Below are positions 37,243-47,475 of a DNA stretch of 64,000 nt, one piece after another (position 1 is the stretch's first letter; each line of letters opens with the position of its first letter). The DNA is taken from positions 3,306,615-3,370,614 of the forward strand of contig NC_080053.1 in the NCBI RefSeq assembly GCF_026212465.1. Reading direction: 5' to 3'. This DNA is from Amaranthus tricolor. Lineage: Eukaryota; Streptophyta; Magnoliopsida; Caryophyllales; Amaranthaceae. The position numbers and the translations under genes were made by a program. The notes under the pieces were generated by a model. The model saw nothing but the letters and a program-made list of their open reading frames with translations. It was not told where the DNA came from and did not search any database.

Positions 37243-38250
37243 GGATTTGGATCATGTGAAAACCAATTAAAGCGGTGAAAACTGAAAACAAGAGTACATA
37301 AAAGCTTGAATGATGTACATATTCTGGTGGCAATTTTGTAAATAATTGGACATTCTTAAAAGGTATACATACATGCTTAAAAGGTATGCATATACGGATG
37401 AAATTTCTGTAAATATCATGAACTTTTTCTTTCACAAAACCATGTACGCTTTATAAGATAGTATGTATACCTTTTGCGACAATATGTATATCTCAATTCC
37501 TGCCCATATATATATATATATATATATATATTCATGTTTACATATTGGCGGTTAAAAAACTCATTTCTTGTGGAGCTTGTTTTGAAAAATAAGGTTTAGG
37601 GTAATGTAATTTTAGTTCTTGCAGCATGTTATGTCATAATATTGTTTACTATTTGGGTTCCTCTTTGACGTAAATCTACTTTTGTATCTCAGCAACTCTA
37701 TACGTTGACGATTTGGAAAATTTGCTTATAGAGAACCTTAATTCTATAGGCGTAGTTCCATGCCGTACTATTGTTGAAGAGGTGGTCCTCGTCTGTCATT
37801 CAAACTTTTCATCATTGTACTTATTTTTTATTTTTCATTAATGTTTTGCTGGCTTATTTTAGGTAGCAGAACTACTAATGAAAATGTATGAAGAGTGCTT
37901 AGAAGGTAATTACCAATCAATTCAAAAGCTTAGGGAACCAGCAGTACCCAATGAAATTCAGGTAATATAACAAGAGTTGAAAGAATTTTGTTTAACTCAT
38001 GATATGATGAAAAACATAAAAAATTATTGGTTCATGCTAATATACTATTCTATATACTTCTTTGTTGTAGCCTATCAAGTTGGTTGACGATCACGAGGAC
38101 GTTGACGATCTTGGTGAAGACGAAAGTCCAAACATGATGATGATAGATAATTTTCCAAATCAAGAAGTTGCTCCCCAGTCTATGGAGGTGGATGATGGGT
38201 GGGTTACTGTTACCCGACGAAAGAATAAGGGCAAGGGTTTGAAAAAATAG
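24141..38250 (+). CDS. TSR2: TSR2-like pre-rRNA-processing protein, four coding exons with a 13.35-kb intron 1
   Basis: Coding exons 24141-24342, 37693-37781, 37863-37961 and 38071-38250 give 189 residues with GT-AG borders and consistent phases (1, 0, 0). In other eukaryotes TSR2 escorts ribosomal protein eS26 and is needed for late 18S rRNA maturation. Exon 1 carries the N-terminal signature ([18 protein letters not shown], then FESCVFKFF); exon 2 has [10 protein letters not shown]; exon 3 [19 protein letters not shown]; exon 4 an acidic stretch, then the conserved C-terminus [15 protein letters not shown]. Length and order match the family. The intron-1 junction restores a codon (G/CA) and leads straight into the conserved segment. 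No stops or frameshifts. Intron 1 contains a CACTA remnant and an entire 6.6-kb retrotransposon on the opposite strand. The ATG is the first in the exon before the conserved region. Whether so large an intron is spliced efficiently is unknown. Confidence 0.85.
25347..26160. mobile_element. Possible Tourist-like MITE
   Basis: Begins CTTAGGGATTGTTTGGTTTC and ends ATACCAAATACCCCCTAAG, which are inverted relative to each other over about 20 bases with mismatches. The TTTGGT-containing termini resemble PIF/Harbinger-derived MITEs, but at about 810 bp it is long and no clean TWA target duplication was seen. Confidence 0.35.
26165..26410. repeat. CpG-rich patch with GATGCGGTAACG-like repeats
   Basis: Within otherwise AT-rich intron DNA, this stretch has many CG dinucleotides and repeats of ATGCGGTAAC, CAACGC and GATGCGATGCG. 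ACACCTTTACAACGCGGG and ACCTTTACAACGCTG form a local direct repeat (about 26324 and 26368). Family not recognised. Confidence 0.5.
27690..29110 (-). mobile_element. Decayed CACTA-type remnant in TSR2 intron 1
   Basis: 27830-28030 contains repeated TTGCAACGAC / TTGCAAAAG / GGAACGAC motifs, common at CACTA ends. On the minus strand 29085-28910 encodes a coiled segment ([18 protein letters not shown]) ending in SRPPPPSSP and a stop, a typical C-terminal exon of plant Ptta/En/Spm transposase-associated proteins. 28570-28640 has GGTCGCCACTTTATAAGGGT-type subterminal repeats. Boundaries unknown; no complete gene remains. Confidence 0.4.
28656..28709. repeat. ATT trinucleotide microsatellite
   Basis: About 18 uninterrupted ATT units. 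Confidence 0.95.
29389..30416 (-). mobile_element. 3' LTR of the intronic Ty3/gypsy element
   Basis: On the minus strand it runs from TGAACCACTTTGG (30416) to TTCAATCCA (29389). It matches 34972-36000 along its whole length with scattered substitutions. Confidence 0.9.
30251..33480 (-). pseudogene. Ty3/gypsy pol: protease end, reverse transcriptase, RNase H, integrase (decayed)
   Basis: Minus-strand pieces in order: protease tail ([14 protein letters not shown]) and reverse transcriptase at 33366-32386 ([12 protein letters not shown]; catalytic [11 protein letters not shown]); RNase H at 32175-31705 ([29 protein letters not shown]); integrase at 31723-30656 with HHCC-type zinc region (RCEVCIKAK) and catalytic residues in [16 protein letters not shown] and [10 protein letters not shown]. 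The last segment (30586-30251; [15 protein letters not shown] and IGDLTPYLG) follows a stop at 30656-30658. The reading frame changes between domains and near 33480. No chromodomain was recognised. The C-terminal frame runs on through the polypurine tract into the LTR. Confidence 0.85.
30417..30429 (-). other. Polypurine tract
   Basis: AAGAAGGGGGGAA on the minus strand, directly before the 3' LTR start TGAACC. It is also read in frame as part of the pol C-terminus (KEGGNEP). Confidence 0.85.
33481..34639 (-). pseudogene. Ty3/gypsy gag (decayed)
   Basis: The minus-strand ATG at 34639 begins [17 protein letters not shown]; gag core follows with [16 protein letters not shown] and [11 protein letters not shown]. 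The frame is lost after about 34268 and resumes at 34013 with the nucleocapsid part. The zinc knuckle reads [14 protein letters not shown]: the expected histidine is proline, so metal binding is probably lost. The frame ends in the protease start (CDLIIHGG) at a further frame change near 33480. Homologous to gag at 9490-10410. Confidence 0.85.
34951..34968 (-). other. Primer binding site, tRNA-Met type
   Basis: The minus strand reads TGGTATCAGAGCCACAGG, three bases inside the 5' LTR. It fits plant initiator tRNA-Met. Confidence 0.9.
34972..36000 (-). mobile_element. 5' LTR of the intronic Ty3/gypsy element
   Basis: Begins at 36000 on the minus strand (TGAACCACTTTGG) and ends AGTCCA at 34972 next to the primer site. 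A TATATATAG box near 35330-35338 on the opposite side of CACGTG (about 35410) is a plausible promoter element in minus orientation. Confidence 0.9.
36006..37692 (+). other. Last part of TSR2 intron 1
   Basis: Resumes the C-rich flank (CACCACCCCACAACCACC) that was interrupted at 29388, confirming the retroelement insertion. No exon seen. 36250-36450 is less AT-rich and unassigned. 37230-37510 carries GGATTTGGATCATGTGAAAA bounded by TA arrays, perhaps a small unclassified transposon. Confidence 0.45.
37156..37241. repeat. TA dinucleotide array
   Basis: About 40 TA units with one AA interruption; a shorter array is at 37508-37531. Confidence 0.95.
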
Positions 38251-38591
38251 GTTGGACTCTAGATAATTCTATTGTGGTGGTTGACTTTCAATGTAAGCTT
38301 AAGGATGCATTTGATTTTATAATTGATTTTATTTAAAGTTTGGATGAGTTGTCACTAAACATCTCCAACTTTACGTTTTTATTTATGTGAAATTCTACAT
38401 GATAAAACTGTGGTTTGGCTAAATGTGAGTGATAGCACTTTTTAAAGTTTTTTACACATGGTATTAACAAAGTTATACTGTAGCAAAGTCCTTTAGAAAA
38501 CATTCACTTTTGGTTAATTTTGTTATTTTTTTATATTTTCTTTTTTTTTTTAATGTTTAATGATATTAATTTTCTTTTGAAAATAATGATA

Positions 38592-38774
38592 TTTTCCTTC
38601 AATACCTCGCACTATTCATCTTCCTTAAACCCCTTTTTCTTTCCGTGTCCTCTTCGATTATCCCTTTACAAATGAGTTTTCCTCAATTTAAATTCTACCT
38701 GCAATTTTCCTTCAATACCTCACACTATTCATCATCTAACATTTCCTGTCCTCTTCGATTATCCCTTTACAAAT
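38592..38774 (+). repeat. Direct duplication downstream of TSR2
   Basis: TTTTCCTTCAATACCTC and CACTATTCATC, then TCCTCTTCGATTATCCCTTT, occur twice, about 112 bases apart (38592-38674 and 38704-38774). Otherwise 38251-38944 is AT-rich 3' flank with no gene. Confidence 0.7.
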
Positions 38775-38944
38775 AAACCCTACAAGCATATGAATCAACA
38801 AGATTCACCAAATAATTTCTTTTAACCATGGTGATTGAGTTGATGAGTGCGACGGTAGTCACTATGATAATCATTTTACAAAAATATTAGGAATCTAGGA
38901 TCTGGGATGATTAACGCTAAACAAAATGGAAAACAACAGTTCGT

Positions 38945-39066
38945 CTTGTAAGCGATCGTCTCACAGTGAGACGATTTCTAAATAAGAAGTGAGCTAAAAA
39001 TTTCCATTATTGGACTATTTAATTCATGTACGAGGCATATCTCATAATGAGACTCAGTCATACAAG
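38945..39066. mobile_element. Short MITE with CTTGTA termini
   Basis: Starts CTTGTAAGCGATCGTCTCAC, contains the small palindrome CGTCTCACAGTGAGACG, and ends GAGACTCAGTCATACAAG. The termini are imperfect inverted repeats (CTTGTA / TACAAG) and the size is 122 bp. Flanking duplication not clear. Confidence 0.5.
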
Positions 39067-39322
39067 AATTTGTGTTACAAGGTTTTTTCATTTTGTTTTA
39101 GGTCTTTTTGATTTACTTTTTTCTCGCAATTAGGATTGGGAAGTTGTCATCAAAAATTGAAAAAACTTGATGTCTTGAATACAGGTGGAATTGATTTTTC
39201 GATTCCCTTTCCTTGTTGGCTTTTCCACTGGTTGAAAGAAATAAATTTTTTTTGATCAACTTTCCAAATGCGTCTAACAACCTTGAAACCACCATTATTA
39301 AGTCAATTTAATGAATATATAA

Positions 39323-39547
39323 ATGTCTTATGGGTTATCCCTAATTTGGGTATTTTCTGCATTTTTCCACAATCGAAAAATGCATGATCTAGATGATCCT
39401 TTAAGCTTAATAAAGCAAGATGGGGCTGCACTTTGTTCACAAATGTGGATTGAGAACTTTCGGGACTTCGAAAATAGTGTCAATAATTTGACTATATATC
39501 CTAGAAAGTTTGAGTTGTGGGTGTTAGCATCAGAAGGTATATGCTGA
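39323..39547 (+). pseudogene. Exon-like fragment of an unidentified gene
   Basis: An open frame reads MWIENFRDFENSV and IYPRKFELWVLAS before ending in stops just after GIC. It looks like conserved protein sequence, but I cannot name the family. A 20-base segment, AACC(A/G)CCATTATTAAGTCAA, stands on both sides (about 39287 and 39551). The terminal frame loss looks like a small deletion. Probably a host-gene remnant next to the copia insertion. Confidence 0.3.
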
Positions 39548-39582
39548 TGAAACCGCCATTATTAAGTCAAGTACGTTTTTGC

Positions 39583-40218
39583 TGTATGATTTAGATGTGT
39601 TAACTGGAATTTCATGAAACATATTTTTTTTACACCTAAAACAGCATCTCATGCATATATTATATATAAAAAGTATGTATAAAATTCATACCCTCGATGC
39701 GTGAATTCCACGTAGTACGACCGGGTATGTAATGTCACAAAATGAGATCAGAACGTAAACACTCTTTTTACTTTTAAGGTGGAGAAAGGTAGAGAGAAAT
39801 AACACACAAGCTTATGAAAATGATGAGCAAAGTGCATCTATTTATACACAAATGCAAAACCTCTTCACATACCCATTTGATGGTTACATATAAATGATAA
39901 TTATCAAAATGAATTAATTTTGTGTTTTAATTCTCATTTAAAACATTTCATCAATACATACTAATAACTCCTACACTAAATAGTCCAAAGAGCATCTTAT
40001 GCAATTGGTACTGTTTTATCCAATTGGTAACTTATACGTGTGACCTCATAGGACCCGATTATAATAGCAGTATACAAATCTAAATAATATACAAATCAAA
40101 GTTGGTTTCTAGCAAAACACTATGACCATGTAATATAATCGAATGTATTCATCTCCATATTATATCCTATTTATATTTTAGTAGTTACACTTGATTATTA
40201 GGACACTTATTTCCTTCA
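39583..40218 (-). mobile_element. 3' LTR of the copia element
   Basis: 636 bp. On the minus strand it starts TGAAGGAAATAAG (40218), with the TATA box TATAAATAGG close to its start, and ends at CATACA (39583). The polypurine tract AAGTGGGAGAT abuts it at 40219-40229. Confidence 0.8.
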
Positions 40219-40229
40219 ATCTCCCACTT
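40219..40229 (-). other. Copia polypurine tract
   Basis: AAGTGGGAGAT on the minus strand immediately before the 3' LTR; typical of plant copia elements. Confidence 0.75.
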
Positions 40230-41157
40230 GTCCTAAAACAAGTGTGTAACTTTAAATTCCTTAAGTCACTTGATGTCAAAATTTGATAGCATAATGACGA
40301 TTCAGTCACTTATACTAATGTTCAAATTTATTTCTTGAAATCAGAGTATGAACTGTCGAAACAAATGATTATCTCTTTAATCCATTTGAGCACGGCTATG
40401 CATTTTCAGTTTTACTCTTTAAGAGGCCAAAGACACCAATCCTAATAATAGGAGGAATTATCCAGTCTTGTATAACCAGAACTCCCACTTAATTTTTCGT
40501 AAATCTGAGCAAATCCCTTTATAACCTCCTTTGACAGCACGACGTTTGAGAATATCAAAAAAATTACTAATCATTATATGAGAATAATGTCATACTCATG
40601 TCAATGGAATCCACTAAACATAGTAATGAAATTCTCCAAATAATTTTGAAGAATATCAAATAGGTCTGTCCAATATGTATCGCTACACATATCCATGGAT
40701 ATGACTAGACATCTCTATGTCCCTATAGCCCATGAAACCGCTCTATCAATCAACTTACAAACTAGTCTTTTTGAAAATCATTTTTGTCCAAATTAATGAT
40801 TTAGATTAGGGACAAAAAGTATTTTAAATAACTTCAGTTCATTTATAGGGTTTCATTCATCAAATCACGTATTTGATAAACCTATTGAATATTATTAAAT
40901 ACTTTAGACATTTTATTTAACACCAAACCATAATTAAATAAGAACATTCATATTTATTGATCAACATAAACAAACATAACCAAATGTCTTTACATTTGTC
41001 ACTAATTTTAACAAAAAGTACACAATTAAAGCCACTCCCCCATATGTTTCAGCCCTGAAGCCCTAGTAGGACTCTCATGCTTGGGTTGAGGTAAAGGTTT
41101 AGTTAACGGATCAACAATATTGTCATCCGTACAAATTTCACAAATAATCACATCTTT

Positions 41158-42190
41158 TCAATGAACAATCTCGCGAATGATATGAAACTTTTTGAAAACG
41201 TGTTTGTATTTTGAATGTGAACTTGGTTCCTTGCTTTGAGCAATGGCACCTTGCCTATCACAATGCAAGACAATCCCATTTTCAACACTATGTACTACTC
41301 CTAGATCTGAAATGAATTTCTTCATCCATACTGCCTCATTTGCTGCATCACTCACAACAATATATTCAGCCTCTGCCGTAGATTCAGCTATTGTGCTTTG
41401 CTTTGAACTTTTCCAGCTCACAGCCCCTCCATTTAAACAAAAGATGAAACCAGATTGAGATCGAAAGTCATCTTTGTCTGTTTGGAAACTCGCATCAGTG
41501 TAACCTTCAACCCTTAGTTCACTTTCTCCTCCATACACTAAGAAATGATCCTTAGTTCTTCTCAAGTACTTTAGGTTATTCTTAGCTGCATTCCAGTTTG
41601 CATCACCTGGATTTGATTGGTATCTGCCACACATACTCAAAGCATATGAAACATCCGACTGAGTGCAAATCATGGCATACATAATGGACCCTATTGCTGA
41701 AGCATAAGGTACACTACTCATTCTCTTAATCTCATCAATGTCTGAAGAACATTGAGTCGTGCTTAGCGAAAAACCATGTTGCATGGGGAGAAAACCTCTT
41801 TTGGAGTTTTCCATCTTGAACTTTGAAAGAATCTTATCAATATAAGTTCTTTGACTAAGTCTAATCAATCGTTTAGACCTATCTCTATAGATCTTGATCC
41901 CCAAAATGTACTCAGCTTCTCCAAGGTCTTTCATAGAAAAATAACTCTTCAGCTATTCTTTGACCGAGTCAAGCATGAGAATATCGTTTCCTATGAGTAA
42001 TATGTCATCAACATAGAAAACCAAGAAGACAATACTACTCCCACTAAACTTCTTGTAAACACAAGGTTCATCTTCATTTTTGAGAAAACCAAACATTTTG
42101 ATTGCCTCATCAAAACGAAGATTCCAACTTCGAGATGCTTGCTTCAATCCATAAATGGATTTTTAAAGCTTGCATACTTTCTTAGGATTT
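41158..42190 (-). pseudogene. Copia reverse transcriptase C-terminus and RNase H (in-frame stop)
   Basis: 42147-41953 carries KQASRSWNLRFDEA and the catalytic FYVDDILLIGND. After VKE a TAG at about 41950-41952 (most family members have tryptophan here) is followed in frame by LKSYFSMKDLGEAEYILGIK. RNase H follows (41934-41158) with EGYTDASFQTDKDD, FCLNGGAVSWKSSKQ, STAEAEY and HCDRQGAI. The N-terminal half of reverse transcriptase (42190-42560) is fragmented. Confidence 0.8.
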
Positions 42191-42552
42191 TCTGCATCAT
42201 GAAAACCTTCTGGTTGTGTCATATACACATCCTCTGGATTTAAGCATTGCTACTGGTGAAAAGGTTTCATCATAGTCAATACCATGAACTTGTTTGTAAC
42301 CCTTTGCCACTAACCTTGTTTTAAAACCCTAATATTTCCGTCTTTGTATGTTTTCAATTTGAAAATCCATTTGCAACCAATAGGTTTTACCCCATTAGGC
42401 AAATCAACCAAGTCCCATACTTGATTGTCAGACATAGATTCCATTTTAAAATTCATGGCTCCAAGCCACTTATCAGAGTTTTTGACTTGTCAAGGCATCT
42501 TTGTAGCTAGTAGGTTCTTCATGTTCTAAAATCACAATTTCAGAAGTTTCAG

Positions 42553-43614
42553 TCAACAAGAAATCCACATACTTCTTTGATGGAATTCTTGGTCTACTAG
42601 ACCTAGGGGGCGCAGCAATAGGAGAAATATTCTTCTCAACAATTTGAGAATTTTCGCACGAACTAGTTCGAGTGGAGCAGTAGGAGGAAGTGCTGGAATC
42701 ACTTCTTCCAGCACAGAGTCATGCATAGGAAGAGTATCATGCATTTGATGCACTTCCTCAACCATAGGCAATGGCATAAGTACTTCTGCTTCTGACGTAG
42801 AGTGATCCACATCCATTTGTTGTGCATCTCGAATTTCTTCGAGAAATATATTACTCCCACTTACCTTCTTGGAAATGAAATATTTTTCCAAGAATGTACC
42901 ATCCTTAGCAACAAACAATTTGTTTTCATAACGACTGTAGAAATAATAGCCCTGTGTTTCTTTAGGATAACCTATGAAGAAACATTTGTCTGCTTTGGGA
43001 GTGAGTTTGTTTGTTTGTAAACGTTTTACGTAAGCTTCGCAACCCCAAACACGTAGAAAAGAAAGACTAGGAACTTTTCCTCTCCATAACTCATATGGAG
43101 TCTCATCTACTGCCTTATACGGGGTCCTGTTTAGTGTAAAAGTAGTAGTTTTGAGAGCATATCCCTAGAAGGATATTGGAAGGTCAGCAAGACTCATCAT
43201 AGATTGTACCATATCTAATAGAGTTTGATTTCTCCTCTCAGACACACCATTCAACTGCGGTGTTCCAGATGGAGTTCGTTGTGAGAGAATCCCACAACTT
43301 TTCAAATGATCAATAAAATCTTGGCTCAAATATTCACCACCACGATCTGATCGTAATGCTTTTATTTTCTTACCAAGTTGGTTCTCAACTTCTCGTTGGA
43401 ACTCTTTGAACATTTCAAATGATTCCGACTTATGTTTCATTAAGTAAATATAACCATATCTGCTTAAATCATCAGTGAAGGTTATGTAGTAATTGTAACC
43501 ATCACTAGCTTTTGTACTCATAGGTCCACATACATCTGTATGTATTAGGCCTAAGAGTTCACTTGCTCTTTCACCTTTTCCGCTAAAGTGTGATCTTGTC
43601 ATTTTTCCCATCAA
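42553..43614 (-). pseudogene. Copia integrase and linker (frames broken)
   Basis: 43614-43165 contains the integrase core: LIHTDVCGPM (first D), RSDRGGEYLSQDF (second D) and GVSERRNQTLLDM (E). The frame breaks near 43165; the C-terminal part including the FVAKDGTFLEKYF segment resumes at 42918-42553. Confidence 0.8.
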
Positions 43615-43639
43615 ACAAGATTCACATACATCAAATGAT

Positions 43640-44976
43640 TCATAACTTCTGAATGCGATTTGAGTTGATATGGCCTAAACAACAATGCCATAAATAGGTT
43701 TGATTATTATCATTTGTCCGACGTTTTTTTCTTTCTATGTTAAGGATATTATTTTCTTTATTAAGTAAATATAATCCGATAGAATTATTCGCACTGGCAT
43801 AAAACATATCATTCAAATAAATAGAGAAACAACCATTCTTTATGGTAAATGAATATCCTTCCTTATCCAACTCATGAATAGAAATGATGTTTTTAATTAA
43901 TACTAGGAACATAATAAAATTTATTTAGTACTATTATTAATCCAGAAGGTAAAAGTAGACTATAAGTTTCTACTGCTGTAGCTGAGACTTTTGCACCGTT
44001 CACAACGCGCAATTCTACCTCTTCTTTTGCAAGTTTCCTACTCCTTGTTAGTCCTTGCACATTTGTACAAATACCTATGAAGTAGTACTTGCATAATTAA
44101 CTTCTATAACATAGATACCTGAAGTAGAAGCACTAGTCTTCTTATCATTCAAGTACTTGGGGAAATTCCTCTTCCAATGACCGATCTTGTCACAATAGAA
44201 GCATTTGCTATTTGTAGCTACCTTTGGCTTTGCCACAACTTTTGGCTTATCAGAAGCTTTGGAAACAACAACTTGTTTTCCCTTTTGTTGCTTCTTCTTG
44301 CCAGTCCCAACCTTCTTAAACCCTTTTCCCTTTTGAACCATGAGAACTTCCTTCTTAGGCTCAACTTGGATATTTTGCTCAGCAGTAATGGGCATCCCAT
44401 GTAACTCAGCAAGAATTTACTGAACTCCATTCATGTGAAAGTTCAACCTGAAGTTCTTGAACCCACCATGAAGAGAGTGCAGTATGATGTCAGTAGCCAA
44501 CTCTTGGCTATAAGGAAAGCCTAGTCTTTCCATATTTTCAAAATGACCAATCATCTTGAAGACATGTTCTCCCACTGGCTTCCCCGCCTCTAACTCACAC
44601 TTAAGAATAGCCTTATGAGTCTCATACCTCTCAACTCTAGCTTGTAATCGAAACATGATTTTCAATTGCTGGATGATATTGTAAGCATCCATTTTCTCAA
44701 ACCTTTTTTGAAGGCTTGAGTCCATGGAAGCTAACATAAGACAAGTAACAATTACCGATCTATCAGAGATAGCTTTATGAGTTGCTTTCTCCTCATCCGT
44801 AGAATTAGCAGTTAGGGTTGGGATAGGGGTTTCGAGAACATCCTCTCTTCCTTCAAACCTTAGAACAATTCTTAAGTTCCTTTCCCAATCAAGGAAATTT
44901 TTCCCGTTTTAGTTTATCCTTCTCAAGGATTGAACGCAAATTGATAAGTAAAGCGTTGTTATTGTTACTAGACATG
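43640..44976 (-). pseudogene. Copia gag, protease and pre-integrase (frames broken)
   Basis: The minus-strand ATG at 44976 (MSSNNNNALLINLRS) begins gag; the core is at 44737-44417 (ETHKAILKCELEAG, HFENMERLGFPYS). After a TAA near 44415 the frame continues with a lysine-rich nucleocapsid. Its zinc knuckle CFYCDKIGHWKRNF lacks the last cysteine. The pre-integrase zinc region ends YLWHCCLGHINSNRIQKL (43912-43640). The region is plainly inactive. Confidence 0.75.
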
Positions 44977-46274
44977 ATATCTACAATATAAAGGCATGCA
45001 AAATTCAATATGTTTATCAAAATATAGTTTTAATTTATTCTAAACAATTTTAAAATAAATAAAAGCCATAAAACACTTCATTCATTTATATTGTCCCTTA
45101 TCAATTAAGTGATTCCAAGATCATATTTAAAATAATCGTAAGCGGACTTGGGCCCTACTCTTAATATTATTTTATCAAGGTAAGTAAACTCTTTTACTAA
45201 TTACAACTCTTATAATTCTTGGTTGATCGATGATAACACTTTATCTACATCCTATCCTTTAATTCAAAACCCAAAGCCCTTTTGATGATTTTGTTGAGCA
45301 TAACCAAATAAACATGTAAATTTTCCAAATTTACTCTATGTCTTCCTAAATCAATTAGCAACACCCTGGTTGCGCATAACCTATCACTAATGATAAAGGC
45401 TTCTATAGATGTTTTATTTTGGAAAAGCATAACTCAATATTATATAGGGACCTATATTCTATGTTGGTTTATTTAAAAATAAACACGTAAATAAATAAAC
45501 AACATAAACATATAGCAAAGGATATTAAAAGAAAATAATAAAATGCAGATAATAAATGTGATCCTAGTATGGCCCCTAAAAAGATAAATAAATAAAGACT
45601 TCTTTTAGGCTCTGTCCTTGTCGCATCATGAATCTCCATTCTTGATCTTCTTGGATCTTGACACAGCCATTTAAGAAAGTGATTATGGGGTATTTTTTTT
45701 CACTATTTGTGGGCGATTTTGTGATAGAAATTGGACCATCAAATGATCAAATTATGTTCCAAAATCATGGGCAAAACATATAACTACCATATAATTATAG
45801 TTTAGAAATGATTAATTATGAAATTTCACAAAGTTCATGAATTCAATCAATTGGGGAAAACTAAGGTTCGAAAAAACAAAAATGAAATTGCATTTGTGGG
45901 TTCAAATTACTCAATTAAACAACAATCTAATTGTTGAGTAATGCAATTCAAACAAAAAAAAAATAAAATTTCGAACAATAATTATTCCAAAATCAAACTT
46001 GTAAATCTTGATATTGAATGTGGGGAAAAAGCAAAATGGCATGAAGAAGATGACTGCATTTGATTTTTTTTCTTTTTTTTATTTTATAATATCTTGAATT
46101 ATTTTTAGTGTCCAATATATCAAATAACTCAATTCATTATTTTTTTTTATTATCATATAATATAAAATATTGAGTTATTATAATAATTAAAATTCAATTT
46201 TAAGTATGCAATTATAATCCACATTTGAATCAAAATAATAAAAAACATATATTTTCATATTAAAATATGCAAGA
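44977..46274 (-). other. Copia leader region
   Basis: Untranslated region between primer site and gag; AT-rich, no reading frame of note. Confidence 0.6.
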
Positions 46275-46289
46275 GGCTAACTGATACCA
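46275..46289 (-). other. Copia primer binding site, tRNA-Met type
   Basis: The minus strand reads TGGTATCAGTTAGCC, one base inside the 5' LTR end at 46291. Confidence 0.85.
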
Positions 46290-46944
46290 CTGTAAGAATT
46301 TAGACGTGTTAAGCGGAATTTCAAGAAACATATGTCTTTACACCTATAACAGGTCATGCATATATTAATATATAAAAAGTATGTAAAAAATTCATACCAT
46401 CGATGCGTGAATTCCACATAGTACGACCGGGTATGTAATGTCGCCAAATAAGATTAGAACGTCTAGTGTCCCTCCTCTAATATTGGTCCATAAGCACCAA
46501 TTGGATCACCACGTATGCTAGTACGGAATAAGATTTACTAACACTCTTATTACTTTTAAGGTGGAGAAATGTAAGGAGAAATAGCAGACAAGCTTATGAA
46601 AATGATGAGCAAAGTGCATCTATTTATACACAAATGCAAAACCTCTTCACATACCTATTTGATGGTTACATATAAATGATAATAATCAAAATGAATTAAT
46701 TTTGTGTTTTAATTCTCATTTAAAACATTTCATCAATACATACTAATAACTCCTACACTAAATAGTCCAAAGAGCATCTTATGCAATTGGTACTGTTTTA
46801 TCCAATCGGTAACTTATATATGTGACCTCATAGGACCCGATTATAATAGCAATATACTAATCTAATTAATATACAAATCAAAGTGGATTTCTAGCAAAAC
46901 ACTATGACCATCTAATATAATCTAATGTATTTTGTATTTTAGTG

Positions 46945-47475
46945 GCTGCAATTGTTGATTGCACTTATCCTAAAATTCGCAACGGCTTAATTAATAATTC
47001 GTACTTTCATGATAGGGCAATACTAGCGCCAACAAATAAAATTGTTGATAAGGTCAACGAACATGTATTATCACTTTTTCCAGGAGAAGAGAGGTTATAC
47101 TTGAATTCAGATTCAATCGATAAATCTGACGGTTATTATGGAAGCAACAACGATGCATTTTAATTTGAGTTTCTCAACTCAATACATGCATCTGGAGTTC
47201 CAAAACATAAGTTAGTATTAGAAGTTGTTGCTCCAATAATGATGCTCAGAAATATGAATTAGTTAGTCGGCCTATGCAATGGTACACGACTTTTAGTTGA
47301 TCATCTTGGCGATCGGGTTGTACAAGCAACTGTAATATCTGGATCTAACATTGGTTATAAGGTTTTCATTCCAAGGGTTACACTTACACCTTCTGATAGT
47401 TCTAAAACTCCAGTAGCTCTTCAGAGAAAACAATTTCCAATATCATTGTGTTTTGCGATGATGATTGATAAGAGT
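46945..47475 (+). pseudogene. Pif1-like helicase C-terminal fragment (Helitron-type)
   Basis: The plus frame reads IVDCTYPKI, then RAILAPTNKIVDKVNEHVLS (a hallmark of plant Pif1/Helitron helicases), EFLNSIHASGVPKHKL, GLCNGTRLLVDHLGD and RKQFPISLCFAMMIDKS. TAA at 47161-47163 and TAG at about 47260 interrupt it. It stops at DKS exactly where the family continues QGQ. Only the C-terminal RecD-like part is present; the nucleotide-binding half is missing and the sequence joins copia LTR on its left. Replication-initiator parts of a Helitron were not seen. Confidence 0.75.

Larger units (their letters stand above)
39583..46931 (-). mobile_element. Ty1/copia LTR retrotransposon, decayed, 5' LTR truncated
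   Basis: Left (3') LTR 39583-40218 and right (5') LTR 46291 to about 46931 share TGTA(T/A)GA termini, CATACC(C/A)TCGATGCGTGAATTC and GTACGACCGGGTATGTAATG. The domain order gag, protease, integrase, reverse transcriptase, RNase H is that of Ty1/copia. The 5' LTR lacks about 80 bases of its outer end, and the left LTR lacks about 75 bases present in the right one. No target duplication can be tested because the outer right end is lost. Confidence 0.85.

Noticed and set aside
46945..47475. Intact Helitron
   Set aside because: Only the helicase C-terminus with two stops is present; no Rep/HUH domain, no 5' TC end and no 3' hairpin with CTRR was found.
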